64,000 nt of DNA from Imbricaverruca yamaguchii. Lineage: Eukaryota; Arthropoda; Thecostraca; Neoverrucidae. Made by a program: the position numbers and the translations under genes. Shown piece after piece: positions 49,155-62,295 of the stretch. The first letter of the stretch is position 1, and the number at the start of each line of letters is the position of its first letter. The notes beneath the pieces were generated by a model. It was not told the DNA's origin. It did not search any database and saw only the letters and a list, made by a program, of their open reading frames with translations. The stretch lies in the NCBI GenBank assembly GCA_034440575.1, contig JAOTOL010001436.1, positions 62,001 to 126,000 of the forward strand. Reading direction: 5' to 3'.

Positions 49155-50078
49155 GGTCACCCATCAGGGACACGCTCGTCACGGACACACCTATCAGGGA
49201 CACGCCCGTCACGGACACACCCGTCAGAGACACACCCGCCAGGGGCATACTCGTCAGGGCCGTCACAGACACACCCGTCAGGGACACGCTCGTCACAGAC
49301 ACACCTATCAGGGACACGCCCGTCACGGACACACCCGTCACGGACACACCCGTCAGGGACACACCCATCAGGGACACGCTCGTCACGGACACACCTATCA
49401 GGGACACTCCCGTCACGGGCACACCCGTCAGAGACACACCCGCCAGGGGCATACTCGTCAGGGACACAACAGTCACAGACACACCCGTCAGGGACACACC
49501 CGTCAGGGACACACCCGTCACGGACACACCCGTCAGGGACACACCCGTCACGGACACACCCGTCACAGACACACCCATCCGCAGCACACCCGTCAGGGAC
49601 ACACCCGCCAGGAGCATACTCATCAGGGACACAACCGTCACGGACACTCCCGTCACGGACACACCCGTCACGGACACACCCGTCACGGACACACCCGTCA
49701 GGGACACACCCATCAGGGACACACCCGCCAGGGGAATATCCGTCAGGGACACACCCGTCAGGGGAACACCCGTCAGGGCCACACCCGTCAGGGACACAAC
49801 CTTCATGGACATACCCGTCAGGGACACACCCGCCAGGGGAATACCCGTCAGGGACACACCCGTCAGGGGAACGTTCGTCAGATTAACACCCGTCAGGGGA
49901 CATCCGGCAAGGAAACATCCGTCAGGGAACATCCGTCAAGGAAACACCCGTCAGGGGAACACTCATCAGGGGAAACTCGTGAGGAGCACACTCGTCGGGA
50001 GCACACTCGTCAGGAGCACGCACATCAGGAGCACACCCGTCAGGAGCACACCCGTCGGGAGCACACCCGTCAGTCAGT
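49155..50078. repeat. 15-bp minisatellite (cgtcagggacacacc), about 60 copies
   Basis: Units cgtca(gg/cg)gacac(acc/gct) are arranged in blocks, with cgccaggggcatact units every few copies forming a higher-order pattern of roughly 120-180 bp. After 49880 the unit changes to cgtcaggagcacacc types. Because 15 is a multiple of 3, frames of 289-485 codons stay open on plus and 422 on minus. No signal peptide or non-repeat domain supports translation. Confidence 0.95.
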
Positions 50079-50079
50079 G

Positions 50080-51366
50080 TGACGACAGGTGTCTAACGGC
50101 CAGCTCTGCAGCGGCTCCGACGGCAGCCGGCGACAGCTGCACCGTGTCGTCATCAACCTGCGGAACATCCGGTCGGCCGCCGCCAGCCGCACTCGAATTA
50201 TCCACGCTCGGCCAGCCGACCACGCCGGTGGCCGCCCTCGCTGCGTCCCCAGCCCGCCTCGGTCTCGGAGGAGCTGTAGCAGCGCCGCTGTCAGGTCGGC
50301 AATCCCGTCCGAACTGCGTGGAGGTGCTGACTCGCGGGTTTGCAGGGCGCCGTGCGTTGCCGACGGTCAGCCAAGGCGGGCTGGTATGGCTGTCACGTGA
50401 CCGGCGGCCAGTCAGCACGATTTCTGTTGAAATGGAGCGGCACACTCAGTGCCGCGCTCCACGTGTTCTGCATGTGATGACAGACACTGGACGTGAGAGT
50501 CCGCCGTCAAGTGCTCGCGGCTGTTGAGCAACGCGCTACTTTCAACAGTTGACGCTAATGCCTTGTCGGTTATTGCAGCCGCTGTTGTGACACACACGTA
50601 ATTGATTTGAGCTGATTACGCCGTGCGTAATGGGCACGGGTGTAGAAACGTGTGCTTTTAGAAGTGTAGCATCTCATACCTGCTCATCCACCAGCAACCC
50701 TAAATGACTGACTGAGGGAGTGCTATGATATATATTGGGTGTGGATATTTTTTGTCGTTGTGTGATATGACAATTTTTACGGAAACAGTGTAGGGATGTC
50801 ATGCAGGCATATTTTTAATGATCAAGAGATTGAGCTCGAATAACAGTTTCTCCCAGTTGACGGAAGGCGATGTGATCCACGAGAACTTCTTCTGGAAAGC
50901 AAAGACATGGGCAGGCACTTCGCTCCTCTGTTTTTTTAAAGCATAGCATACCGCTCGGCTGATCCACCCTCCAAAATTAACTTGATAACTATTTTTTATC
51001 CCTGTAGTGGAACAGTCCTACGAATGTATCGCATGTGATAACGGGTACCGGCGAGGCTTAGTCTACTATGTCGTAAAATTGTGTCATTACGTAATAATAC
51101 ATTTTCAGAAGAACTTGGTTAAGGGATATTTCTTCAGAAGACATAATTGCGATATCAGAAAACAAAAGAGCAGATTTTGACAGAGACTGGGCGGAAGTGT
51201 GAAGACTGGAATGAAGTGATATGTGTCCAATATTATAAATAATAAAGGAAAATAATATTTTTTACTACCACATAATTTACCTTAGAATCAGTGCGACGAT
51301 GTCACATATGGCGAAAATATCAAGAGCAAGAGTGAGGAAGTGGTTGGTTATCGCCACGGCCGCTCA
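50080..51366. other. GC-rich flank then AT-rich unassigned DNA
   Basis: 50080-50420 is CpG-rich; an Ala/Asp/Pro-rich frame on minus ends exactly at the array edge (stop near 50074). 50600-51300 is AT-rich and empty to my eye. Confidence 0.35.
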
Positions 51367-51367
51367 A

Positions 51368-51979
51368 GCGACGGACACCGGTGGCCCGCCGGCCAGCAGT
51401 CGCAGGCGACAGACACCGGTACCCACCGGCCAGCAGTGGCAGGCGACAGACACCGGTACCCACCGGCCAGCAGTTGCAGGCGACAGACACCGGTGGCCCG
51501 CCGGCCAGCAGTTGCAGGCGACAGACACCGGTGGCCCGCCGGCCAACAGTTGCAGGCGACAGACACCGGTGGTGGTCCGCCGGCCAGCAGTGGCAGGCGA
51601 CAGACACCGGTGGTCGGTCAGCCAGCAGTCGCAGGCGACAGACGCCGGTGGCCCGCTGGCCAGCAGTGGCAGGCGACAGACACCGGTGGTCGGTCAGCCA
51701 GCAGTCGCAGGCGACAGACACCAGTGGTCCGCCGGCCAGCAGTGGCAGGCGACAGACACCGGTGGTCCGCCGGCCAACAGTGGCAGGCGACAGACACCGG
51801 TGGCCCGCCGGCCAGCAGTGGCAGGCGACAGACACCGGTGGCCCGCCGGCCAGCAGTGGCAGGCGACAGACACCAGTGGTCCGCCGGCCAACAGTGGCAG
51901 GCGACAGACACCGGTGGTCCGCCGGCCAACAGTGGCAGGCGACAGACACCGGTGGTCCGCCGGCCAACAGTGGCAGGCG
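51368..51979. repeat. 38-bp minisatellite, about 16 copies
   Basis: Units contain caggcgacagacaccggtgg, .cccgccggcc and a(g/a)cagt(g/t)g. One unit (near 51570) has a 3-bp insertion (ggtggtgg). Variants ccggtaccca occur at the left end and ggtcggtcagcc in the middle. Confidence 0.97.
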
Positions 51980-52564
51980 CGCGTATGGTGTCGCAACACG
52001 ATGCACTGGAAGTGGTCCAGCGCCGCCTCTAGCTCCCTGTCGCCCACCAAACTCGCGTAGCCCATTTTGCAGCGAGAACATTGGTGAGGAGCTTAGGAAG
52101 TATCCGGAAGATTGGTTTGGGTAGGGTCAACTCGGTTGGCAGAAGAGGAGTACCAAAAAATATTTTAGTTTCTAAAACTGATAAGGCTAACGTGGCTTCA
52201 AATAATATTTGTATCATACAATGTGTGAAGATGTCTAGAAAATTATCCTTTGTGCGATTTGTTGTGGATCAAGTATATCGTTTCTGACGGTGGGCTTAGA
52301 ATGTCCTAATTGGATCTGCCGTCAGCAGTCCCCCACCACACTTCAAAATCGTTCTTACGCTAAAGATAACCCGCCCGTCTCCAAACCGGGGCAGGGGTAA
52401 TAACACAGGTACAAGCGATATCACAGTAGGCCGAGGGAACCGATATCACAAGTCAAATAGACTGACAATAATATCGTTTGGTTTTCACGTCATACATCAG
52501 TATTCGCGTTGCAGTCCTTTCGAGAGATAGTGGCGCTCGGCGACTGCAACGCAGGGTATCGCAT

Positions 52565-53600
52565 ATCTCCGACTGATTGGACTGTACCGTCTGCAAACGG
52601 CGGCCGGCCGACTGCTGTTTGGCTGTACCGTCTGCAAACAGAGGCCGGTCGACTACTGTTTAGTTGCACCGTCTGCAAACGGCGATCGGCCGACTTTATT
52701 TGCATGTATTGTATGCAAACAACGATATGTATGTCGACTATCGGACTGTACCGTCTGCAAACGACGAACGACCGACTATTTTTTGGCTGTACCGTCTGCA
52801 AACGGTGATCATCCGATTGTTATTTGGCTGTACCGTCTGTACATGGCACCCTGCAGACTGCTATCGGACTACACCGTCTGCAAACGGTGATCAGCTGACT
52901 GTTATCTGGCTGCATCGTCTGTACATGGTGGCCTGCAGACTGCTATCGGACTATACCGTCTGCAAACGGTAGTCGACTGATTATCATTCGATTGTACAGT
53001 ATGCACACGGCCGCCAGCAGACTGCCATCAGACTCTAGCGCCTGTACAACGACCGAGCGACTGTCATGTGGCTGCACTGTCCGCAACTGGTGATCAGCTG
53101 ACTGTCATGTGGCTGCACCGTCCGCAACTGGTGATCAGCTGACTGTCACGTGGCTGCACTGTCCGCAACTGGTGATCAGCTGACTGTCATGTGGCTGCAC
53201 CGTGTGCAACTGGTGATCAGCTGACTGTCATGTGGCTGCACCGTCCGCAACTGGTGATCAGCTGACTGTCAAGTGGCTGCACTGTCCGCAACTGGTGATC
53301 AGCTGACTGTCATGTGGCTGCACCGTCTGCAACTGGTGATCAGCTGACTGTCATGTGGCTGCACCGTCTGCAACTGGTGATCAGCTGACTGTCATGTGGC
53401 TGCACCGTCTGCAACTGGTGATCAGCTGACTGTCATGTGGCTGCACCGTCTGCAACTGGTGATCAGCTGACTGTCATGTGGCTGCACCGTCTGCAACTGG
53501 TGATCAGCTGACTGTTATTTGGCTGCACCGTCGGTAAATGGTGATTAGCTGACTGTTATTTGGCTGCACCGTCTGTACGCAGCGGCCGGTCGACTGCCAA
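52565..53600. repeat. 41-bp minisatellite with homogeneous core and diverged edge
   Basis: From 53050 to 53520 units are nearly identical (ctgactgtcatgtggctgca, ccgt.tgcaactggtgatcag). From 52565 to 53050 units are strongly diverged (ctgtaccgtctgcaaacgg forms). The right end also decays (53520-53600). Confidence 0.95.
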
Positions 53601-53639
53601 TGGAGCTGTACCGTCTACAAACGGCAATCTGCTCTGCCC

Positions 53640-54635
53640 ACCGGCACCCCCGCCCTTCTGCTGGAGCGTTTAAGCTGCAGCTGACACGTGATTTAGAAGT
53701 TCGGCGTTCAGATCTGGGGCGACGGGCTTCGCAATTTGGCAAATTCGTCCGCTTGTTGCCTCGCAGCTGTGGAACCGATTTGGTTTCACAGCAGAGACGA
53801 GGATGCCGTCGGCTGCACGTGTGCGCCAGTTGAGCGAGTGATGTGTGAAATTGGGCAGATTTGTATCGAGCTGACAGGTAACGTTAGAAGATTATTTCTG
53901 AATAAAGGCTGTCATTTCCTCATGCATGTTAACGAAGTAACAGGCTGCATTATTAAACATGTCTTTTCGTTGCGACATGAAATCAATCTTGTGTGTGAAG
54001 TTATTGCGTGTGCGCTACGCCTCTGTGATGCGTTTTTGTATATACATCATTTAGTAAGGATGTGGAATTGTACGTGTTTGGGTGGCCCGTTGCTTCTTCA
54101 ATCGTTCATTTGTTCCCGGATCGCAATGTTTCTGGGCTTAATATGGGATCCCATGGAATTTCCCCCCGCCTCCCCGTAAATGATGGGGTTAATTTCATAC
54201 CGCATGCATTGGTTCCCAATCTGCAATGACGTCGATGCACCCCGAAGCCTAAATAACTACCTAGGATTGGCCCACAATTTTGGTTTAATGGATAGTAGTA
54301 GATCCTTAGCCCGCGTTATGCAGCTACTACCAATCGCCTTCTCGCTGTTGTGTTGTTGATGTTGAAGACCACTCGTGTGACGACACTCTTGCTCTATTCG
54401 GACAACACCAGCTGCCCGGGCAACTCCAATGTGCCGCAGACAAGGGCAGACACGGCACCGAAACGGACACTAGTTGTTTGTGCATAAACAAATCGGTTCT
54501 GACGCTCCTGGACACAGCAATAGAGAAAGACCGTAAAAAGCAGCGACCTCCCTCGTTAGATTAACTGCGCGCTGCCCCACCGTCAGCCAGGTGCAGGACA
54601 TTGAGCACTTCCCTGTCTACCCCCGGACAGCCTCA
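53640..54635. other. Unassigned DNA
   Basis: A 147-codon frame on plus (53736-54179) has many Cys but no recognised motif, and its composition matches its surroundings. No other feature is seen. Confidence 0.35.
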
Positions 54636-54639
54636 TCAC

Positions 54640-55575
54640 TCAGTGCAACTCACAACAGCACTCCGCGCTGTGTGACGCTGTGGTGCATGTCTCCCAGTCT
54701 CCCAGAGCCCGCGAACGGCCCCATCAATCAGTACAACTCACAACAGCACTCGGCGCTGCGTGACTGCTGCGGTGCGTGTCTCCCAGTCTCCCAGAGCCCG
54801 CGAACGGCCCCATCAACCAGTACAACTCACAACAGCACTCGGCGCTGCGTGACTGCTGTGGTGCATGTCTCCCAGTCTCCCAGAGCCCGCGAACGGCCCC
54901 ATCAACCAGTACAACTCACAACAGCACTCGGCGCTACGGCACTGCTGTGGTGCGTGTCTCCCAGTCTCCCAGAGCCCGCGAACGGCCCCATCAATCAGTA
55001 CAGCTCACAACAGCACTCGGCGCTACGGCACTGCTGCGGTGCGTGTCTCCCAGTCTCCCAGAGCCCGCGAACGGCCCCATCAACCAGTACAACTCACAAC
55101 AGCACTCGGCGCTGCGTGACTGCTGCGGTGCGTGTCTCCCAGTCTCCCAGAGCCCGCGAACGGCCCCATCAACCAGTACAACTCACAACAGCACTCGGCG
55201 CTACGGCACTGCTGTGGTGCGTGTCTCCCAGTCTCCCAGAGCCCGCGAACGGCCCCATCCATCAGTACAACTCACAACAGCACTCGGCGCTACGGCTGCT
55301 GCGGTGCGTGTCTCCCAGTCTCCCAGAGCCCGCGAACGGCCCCATCAATCAGTACAGCTCACAACAGCACTCGGCGCTGTGTGACGCTGTGGTGCATGTC
55401 TCCCAGTCTCCCAGAGCCCGCGAACGGCCCCATCAATCAGTACAACTCACAACAGAACTCCGCGCTGTGTGACGCTGTGGTGCATGTCTCCCAGTCTCCC
55501 AGAGCCCGCGAACGGCCCCATCAACCAGTACAGCTCACAACAGCACTCGGGGCTGTGTGACGCTGTGGTGCGTGT
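54640..55575. repeat. 89-bp minisatellite, about 10 copies
   Basis: Each unit carries gtgtctcccagtctcccaga, gcccgcgaacggccccatca and cacaacagcactcggcgct. A segment after this alternates between gcgtgactgctg, acggcactgctg and gtgtgacgctg. Long ORFs are artefacts of high identity. Confidence 0.97.
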
Positions 55576-55796
55576 CTCCCAGGGCCTTGGGCTCCTCAGC
55601 CTCCTTGCTGTCCTATCGGCCAGGGGTGTGCTGGTCAGACTGTGGTCAGAGGGCAGATACGCGGGTTGCAGAGTGCCCGCGGTTGCTGCGGACACAGCAA
55701 GAGCTCGGCTGCGCGAACGTCCAGTCAGGCGCCGATTGCCTGAGCTCGGGATTGTTTCGCATGCCGATATCTGACCCCTGGCGAGCACTACCGCAG
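55576..55796 (+). other. Possible exon next to the 89-bp array
   Basis: After a gtgtctcccag acceptor-like edge, a frame reads GVCWSDCGQ, VAECPR, LGCANV and ADCLSS and stops being supported at a strong donor, CCGCAG|GTATGT (55796/55797). The even Cys spacing and G+C content resemble a small extracellular exon. No partner exon or family was identified. Confidence 0.2.
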
Positions 55797-58065
55797 GTAT
55801 GTGGTTCTTATTGCATGTGTGTGCTGAGTCCACTGTTGAGCCATCACGGCACGTTCGGTAAACAATGGGCCAGCCGAGAGCATGCTATTACTGCCCATAG
55901 TTCACAGCACCATTACGGTATTCCGGAATGCACCGAGTAGGAGATCCTTTTGTCAGAAGGGAGGTGCATATAGGAGGTAGCCTCGGATACCTGGCCATTC
56001 TAGTTGGGTGGCTCCAAACGATAAATCACCCACAAATATAATGGTTCTGGACTACGAATGTGTAGCTTCGAATACAGCTAAATTATGGCTATACGCAAAT
56101 TTCTTGCTGCCTATCATAGATTTACCACGTGATAAAAACGCATAGATAAAGCAATAGAGACCTTGGAATGGAGAGCATGACTAAAGACACATAATATGGA
56201 CGATTAGAGAAGATAGCTCTAGAGTTAAGGAGAGATGGAGAAAGGAGATGATTCACCTGAAGCCACGAATGACAGCAAAATGCAACTTAGATTACATTTT
56301 CACCAATGCGTTGCCAGTAGAGATTACCAGATCATAGGATACACCTTACCAAGGTGAGCATGCCATGCCATCCTACCAGCGATCCTTCGGTAGTCTGGGT
56401 GGTGGCACATGTAGCCGGACCACCGTACAAGCTATGAGGAGCCGGGAGCATCACTTGCAACCTTGCACATACGTAAAGATCACTGTTCGCACGTCTGGCT
56501 TGGGGTACGAAAGCTTAAAGCAGCCAGGTAAAAATGTATCATAAAGGCTGGAAGTCACTTGAGTTGTTTTTAGAATCGCCGCAGAAATTTGCGTTGGATT
56601 ATCTCGATGCGAATGAGGTGACATCTGGCGACTGCATTCCACACAATGGAGCCATGTTGCAACACGGAACGTGTGTTCGCACTGTAAGTAGCCACAACCG
56701 CTGCTATATTTGCGGTTTACGGCGTAGATACTTTGGACTTAAAACATGTCATACATCCCCTTATCATCTAGCTTGCAGAAGGGTACCAAGTGATACTTGA
56801 GGGGCATATAAATAGTTTACAAGTAAATGACCCCATCCCCTCATTTTTCATCTACATCGTGTTGCGTATGACATTCAAAGTGCTGGTTCCGGCAGAATAC
56901 TGCCTCCACCTGGTGCGACCCACGTCCATCTGCATTGCCACAATTGTGGTTGGTATCTTGGTCTTTTGCTCGGCCACGGCATTCCTGGGCGACGCACAGA
57001 ACCGGTGCCACACTGGAGGTCTGAAATTACGCCATGAAATATCGCCGTGGGGTACCTCCGGCATCCAAATAAGCCCGCTCGATCCGCTCACCACTCCAAT
57101 TACAAACAATGGCGCGGCAGAAGCACGGTCTCCGGTTCAGGATTCACACAAGATAACGGTGGGGCAGGAAGTGGCCATGGCGTGCCACGGTGCCCCTGAA
57201 ACGTAGACAATCTAGGATGCTCTGGACTTCTTATTTCCGAAATGAAATGCTTTCGCTGTTGTTGCTACAGCTCTTTCCCACCATTAATCAACTTACACCA
57301 ATAGATCTAGCTGAGCGCGGCTTCAGTTTCCCACAATTTATCGTTTAGCCTCATAATTCAGCTTCCGTTTTGTCCAATGACACCGGGTCGCGAGTCCATG
57401 TCAGCCAGTAAATGCTCCACTGCCTGCGCTAACGGGCTTGCCAGATATCTAACAGGTTTGGTGACGTATCATTACTTTCGTGTGATCTCGCCCGTAAGTT
57501 TCGTTCTGAGAAATATGTTCAATTACAGCGCATTCACAGTCGATGCCCAGTACTTCGCAGAACGCGATCCAAATCAAAGGGTGTTTTGTTCACATACATA
57601 GCTTCGATCGGGACTTCAATAGTAAGTTCAGATTAAGATTTTATCGATCATGCAAAAATGGTGCCCACCATCTAAACATACACGATGGGACTGATTATAT
57701 TTGCACGCGAAGCGGTGTATGCGTCCTATATGTCATATGGGAGAGCTGCATTATACTTAGAAATACAAAATCCACGATATTTCTTCCTTCTCCTCCCCTC
57801 TCCCAACGACCAGCACCACGTCAGAGGCCCTGCCCTCACTTACTCTCTACGAAGCTGATCCGGCCGCTGATCTGGCCAGCCTGTGACAAAGTCGGCGACA
57901 GCACCCGCTGCAGCTCTGCCAGACCAAGAGAAACGTGTACAATGCATTTTTGCGCCGAGTTGCAGACGCGGTGGAAGCTGCGCCATGCCTGTGAGGTGCG
58001 CCGAGTTGCAAACTGAGCTGTACCGTGCCTGTGAGGTGTGCCAGTACTCTGTCTCCAGAGTGCAG
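55797..58065. other. Unassigned DNA
   Basis: No gene or RNA recognised. A 138-codon frame at 56790-57206 (plus) has a hydrophobic stretch but no known motif. 57780-58060 is richer in G+C and leads into the 28-bp array. Confidence 0.4.
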
Positions 58066-58069
58066 ATTG

Positions 58070-59052
58070 CGCCGCCGCTCTATCTCCAGAGTCCAGGCTG
58101 CTGCGGTATTATACCACTCCAGCATGCGCCGCGGTATTATTTATACCACTCCAGCAGGCGCCGCTGTTGTATGCCACTCCAGCAGGCGCCGCGGTGTTAT
58201 ACCGCTCCAGCAGGCGCCCCGGTGTTATACCTCTCCAGCAGGCGCCGCGGTGTTATACCGCTCCAGCAGGCGCCGCGGTGTTATACCGCTCCAGCAGGCG
58301 CCGCGGTGTTATACCGCTCCAGCAGGCGCCGCGGTGTTATACCGCTCCAGCAGGCGCGCGGTGGTTATACCGCTCCAGCAGGCGCCGCGGTGTTATACCG
58401 CTCCAGCAGGCGCCGCGGTGTTATACCGCTCCAGCAGGCGCTGCGGTGTTATACCGCTCCAGCAGGCGCCGCGGTGTTATACCGCTCCAGCAGGCGCCGC
58501 GGTGTTATACCGCTCCAGCAGGCGCCGCGGTGTTATACCGCTCCAGCAGGCGCTGCGGTGTTATACCGCTCCAGCAGGCGCCGCGGTGTTATACCGCTCC
58601 AGCAGGCGCTGCGGTGTTATACCGCTCCAGCAGGCGCCGCGGTGTTATACCGCTCCAGCAGGCGCCGCGGTGTTATACCGCTCCAGCAGGCGCCGCGGTG
58701 TTATACCGCTCCAGCAGGCGCCGCGGTGTTATACCGCTCCAGCAGGCGCCGCTCCAGCAGGCGCCGCGGTGTTATACCGCCTCCAGCAGGCGCCGCGGTG
58801 TTATACCGCCCCAGCAGGCGCCGCGGTGTTATACCGCTCCAGCAGGCGCCGCGGTGTTATACCGCTCCAGCAGGCGCCGCGGTGTTATACCGCCCAGCAG
58901 CGCCGCGGTGTTATACCGCTCCAGCAGGCGCCGCGGTGTTATACCGCTCCAGCAGGCGCCGCGGTGTTATACCGCCCCAGCAGGCGCCGCGGTGTTATAC
59001 CTCTCCAGCAGGCGCCGCGGTGTTATACCTCTCCAGCAGGCGCCGCGGTGCG
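58070..59052. repeat. 28-bp minisatellite (gttataccgctccagcaggc + gccgcggt), ~33 copies
   Basis: Copies are nearly identical apart from gcgctgcgg, cctctcc and ccgccccag variants, one truncated unit at 58745-58755 and single-base changes at 58350-58370 and 58890-58905. 28 is not a multiple of 3, so three overlapping ORFs of 381-448 codons arise and are not considered genes. Confidence 0.97.
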
Positions 59053-59715
59053 TTCCATCAGCGCGTCGGCAAAAACGGCGCGCACGCCGCGGGACGCCGC
59101 AAATGCCGCTCTGGCGGCGGGCTGGTTTGTTTTCACCGTTGCATGCTGCGGCTGTTTTTGCAGGCGCTAACCATGCGTCACGGAGGCCTGCTCAATCGCA
59201 GCCTCTACCGCTGCCAGACCTGCACTTAACAATAGGCGAGCGGGTCGAGCAGTTCAATGGCATCCATGAACGCCCTCAGCACTGGAACGCCTCAATTCGG
59301 GCATGCCGATGGCGATTAGGCCGGGTACAAGTCTGTCAGAGGTCGTGAAAACTGATGTCCATGTCGAAGAAGACATTCCTCAGTGCAGTTGCGTCGACTA
59401 TGCGGCGTTGCCATTCTTCACTGTCACGATGAATGCTCGTGAAGAAGCTACCCAGGCCGAAATCACCGGTCGCGCAAGATTTCAACTGGTGACTTTGCTG
59501 TTGCGAGACAACGCGCCAACCACTGAGGCATCGACCAACGGAAATTTTCCCATAAAAGCAGCTTGGCTGATTCATTTTGCAAATAGTTATGCTTCGAACG
59601 TTTCCCGGAGCTCCAAATATCATTACGTACGTAAGTTATAAACATTATTGGAACTTGCAGCATCGAAGCACATTTGCTATTTGGTGTTAAGGGATGTACA
59701 TGTATATATATGTGC

Positions 59716-59717
<2 letters not shown>

Positions 59718-59806
<89 letters not shown>
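59718..59806. repeat. (TA)n microsatellite
   Basis: Two TA runs separated by tgtatgtt at 59761-59768. Confidence 0.96.
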
Positions 59807-59808
<2 letters not shown>

Positions 59809-59949
59809 TTGGAGCTATCATCGAATCAGCAGTCGAGTGGAAGATTCGTGCCACTGAAAGCATCCCTGAAGAATAGCCCCTTTCTCTGCGACCCCGTACG
59901 TAATGGCTCTGAATCGCCTCTAATGACCGCACAAAAAGCCTCCCGGCGA

Positions 59950-60295
59950 CGTAAGGCCGGCCCTGCACCAATTCTGTCACTTGGCTGCCAGTCGTCGTCC
60001 CTCTTGTCGGAGGGCCGGCCGCCATGCCACTCGCACTCACACGGCTGCGGCGGTCTGAGTGTGACGTCACACCGTCAGCTGGCGTGACCCGCGAGCTGGC
60101 GGCTCGGCGCCGCCGTGGCGCGTACCTGTTCCCAGCTGCGCCGCAGTTCGACAGCCGGCCTTCCCGGCTCGTCCAGCCGCCGTGACAGATGGCCCACGAG
60201 CGGCTGCGGTTTTTATCGTGGCTTCTTCAGCCGCCCGCGGCAAGAACCGCAGATTTGTTTCGGAAGACAGGACACGCTGAAACGGCTGGGAAACC
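59950..60295. promoter_or_regulatory. CpG-rich block with a perfect CRE palindrome
   Basis: A G+C- and CpG-dense segment contains GTGACGTCAC (60061-60070), which includes the full CRE/ATF site TGACGTCA. Several ggccggc repeats lie nearby. It may be a promoter or enhancer, but no adjoining transcript can be defined. Confidence 0.3.
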
Positions 60296-60299
60296 GATG

Positions 60300-62290
60300 A
60301 CCGCCCACTAAGTAGGCGACTTAGGGTTGCCGGACAAAACACGGGGACGGACGGCCATGCCAAATCGGTCTTTTAAGCAGAATCTCCCCGTACAACGCGG
60401 TCGGATAAGTGCTGTTTGGCAGTGAGAGCACGTAACACGTTCTGGGAAATGTAACACCCAAATGACTGATAATGATTGGAATTTAGTGCCGATGGAGTTT
60501 ACATGCAAATGTGTGATGCAACAACAGTTTGGAAATCATAGCAAGGGCGAGGAGTGTCGCAGAAAAACACTGCGGGACGTGGGGAAGCGCACCCAAGTAT
60601 ATCAGGTTCTTCTCGGTCATTCAGGGTCGGTCAGGTTCTTCTCTATCATTTTATATGCCCATCCCTATTGCAACTGGCAGAATAGGACTGCGTAAGCTCA
60701 CTCGGAACTGAAAACCATTGGTGCCAGCTATTAATTCTACAGCAGAGCTAGTTGTTAGTTTGTTTCACCGACGCAAACGCATTGGACACTTTCGAGGTTT
60801 TACGGTTTCAAATCATGACGACAGTGCCGTCCTCGAAGCTCCACGACATCGATGCCTAGTGTGCGTCGTGATGCTGTTCACAAATATCCGTCCGTTAAGC
60901 GTAGCTTGTCTTCGATATTTATTTTCTACATGCATGCGCGCATATTTATTTAGCAAGTTTATTTTTAACAATTATATTGGTCGATTGACGACGATATGAG
61001 ATTTAACAAAAAAAAACATTCCTCACAACATATGCGTGTTTCGATCAGATTTCATTCCGGAAATACGGTCAATGAGAACGATAAGGTCAATGTGAGCCTT
61101 AGATGGCTAGAGTTAAGACTAGGGCAGGTCAGGTCATCCACGTAATTATTTCACCATGAACAATGTTTTGTTTCACACAAGAAATATGATGCTGGTTTAC
61201 AACAAATATTATGTTGGTTTATAATAAATATTCCAATAAACTTAAAACTGGGGACGTGTTTGCATTGTCACTTGTTCCATTCTGTCGCAAATGACAAATC
61301 GACGGTTATTGCCTGCAGCCGTGCAAGGAATGGTTGTATTTCCACTTCTGTGCGTGATTATTTGTCAACCGCGTGAAGTGCTCATAAGAGGTGACAGCGG
61401 AATCATTTATGACGCTCAATTCAGTGCGAGTGTTCGATCAAGCGAAAATGCCATTAGGTTTCCGGGGAAGTAGTAGCCAAAACAACCAACACGCTCGGAC
61501 AATGGCCTCCAAAAGAATTCATCGATTAAATGGATATGATACGGCTATCATGCGTGCACTTTCACGTGAACGTGGCGATGCGTGTACATGCTTCATAGTG
61601 CTGCAATTCCGCCAGTGTCGAGAGAGGGGGTCAGATGACGCAGGGTCGTGCCGAGGGACAGCTGAAGACCCTCGCCACTCGCCTGCTGTTCCTCGCCGCC
61701 AGCCAGCTATGGTTCAAGCAAATCGAGCGTCACAATGCTCTGTTATGCAAACACTGGCACCTTTTCCAAAACAGCCGGGGTCGGGCCATTATCTGGAGCA
61801 GCTCCCCTCCAACCACCATGTTCTCCCCCCACCCGGACTACCGAGCCGACCGCAGTCGTGTCACGCGTGTGGGACGGCCGTATTGTGCACTTCTGATGAT
61901 GCGCCGTCGGCCGAGGTGACGCCGACTGAATGGATCATTATGGCCTCCTTGAAAGCCACTGACCGAGGCAATGGTGCGGCGGAGAGCGGACGGGTAGGGG
62001 CGAGGGGTCTGCCGGGAGGGGACCGGTGGGCAGCAGGGTGGTCGCATGCGTGGGATCTCTCGAAGATGGGGTGGGCGGGGCATGGTGGTCCTCTCGGGAG
62101 AGCTGTTGGGGAGGACGGGGTCAGGGTGGTCCAGCTCTGGAACCTGCTGAGGGGAGAAGATTGGAGGAGTGGCCTCACCAGTGGGATGTGCCAGGTGGGT
62201 GGCGAAAAGGACGTCATCTCTGTATGGGGATGGTTGGCGTCGCACCTCTCACATCTGGAGCTTGGGTCCAGCACCAGAGATGGACTGGCG
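60300..62290. other. Unassigned DNA
   Basis: Mostly AT-rich to 61600, then GC-rich to 62290. A 376-codon plus frame (61391-62521) runs into the next array and has no domain. I do not call it a gene. Confidence 0.4.
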
Positions 62291-62295
62291 GGTGT

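Noticed and set aside
48664..50527. 422-485 codon frames over the 15-bp array
   Set aside because: The unit length is a multiple of three, so frames stay open by construction, and flanking codons show no family motif.
56790..57206. 138-codon frame with a hydrophobic stretch
   Set aside because: No recognised domain or splice context; not distinguishable from chance.
57883..59348. Three overlapping 381-448 codon frames over the 28-bp array
   Set aside because: Same artefact; the three frames are shifted readings of one repeat.
61635..61919. GC3-rich frame with QLKTLATRLLFLAASQLW
   Set aside because: It looks exon-like over about 75 bp but has no clear donor and no recognised family.
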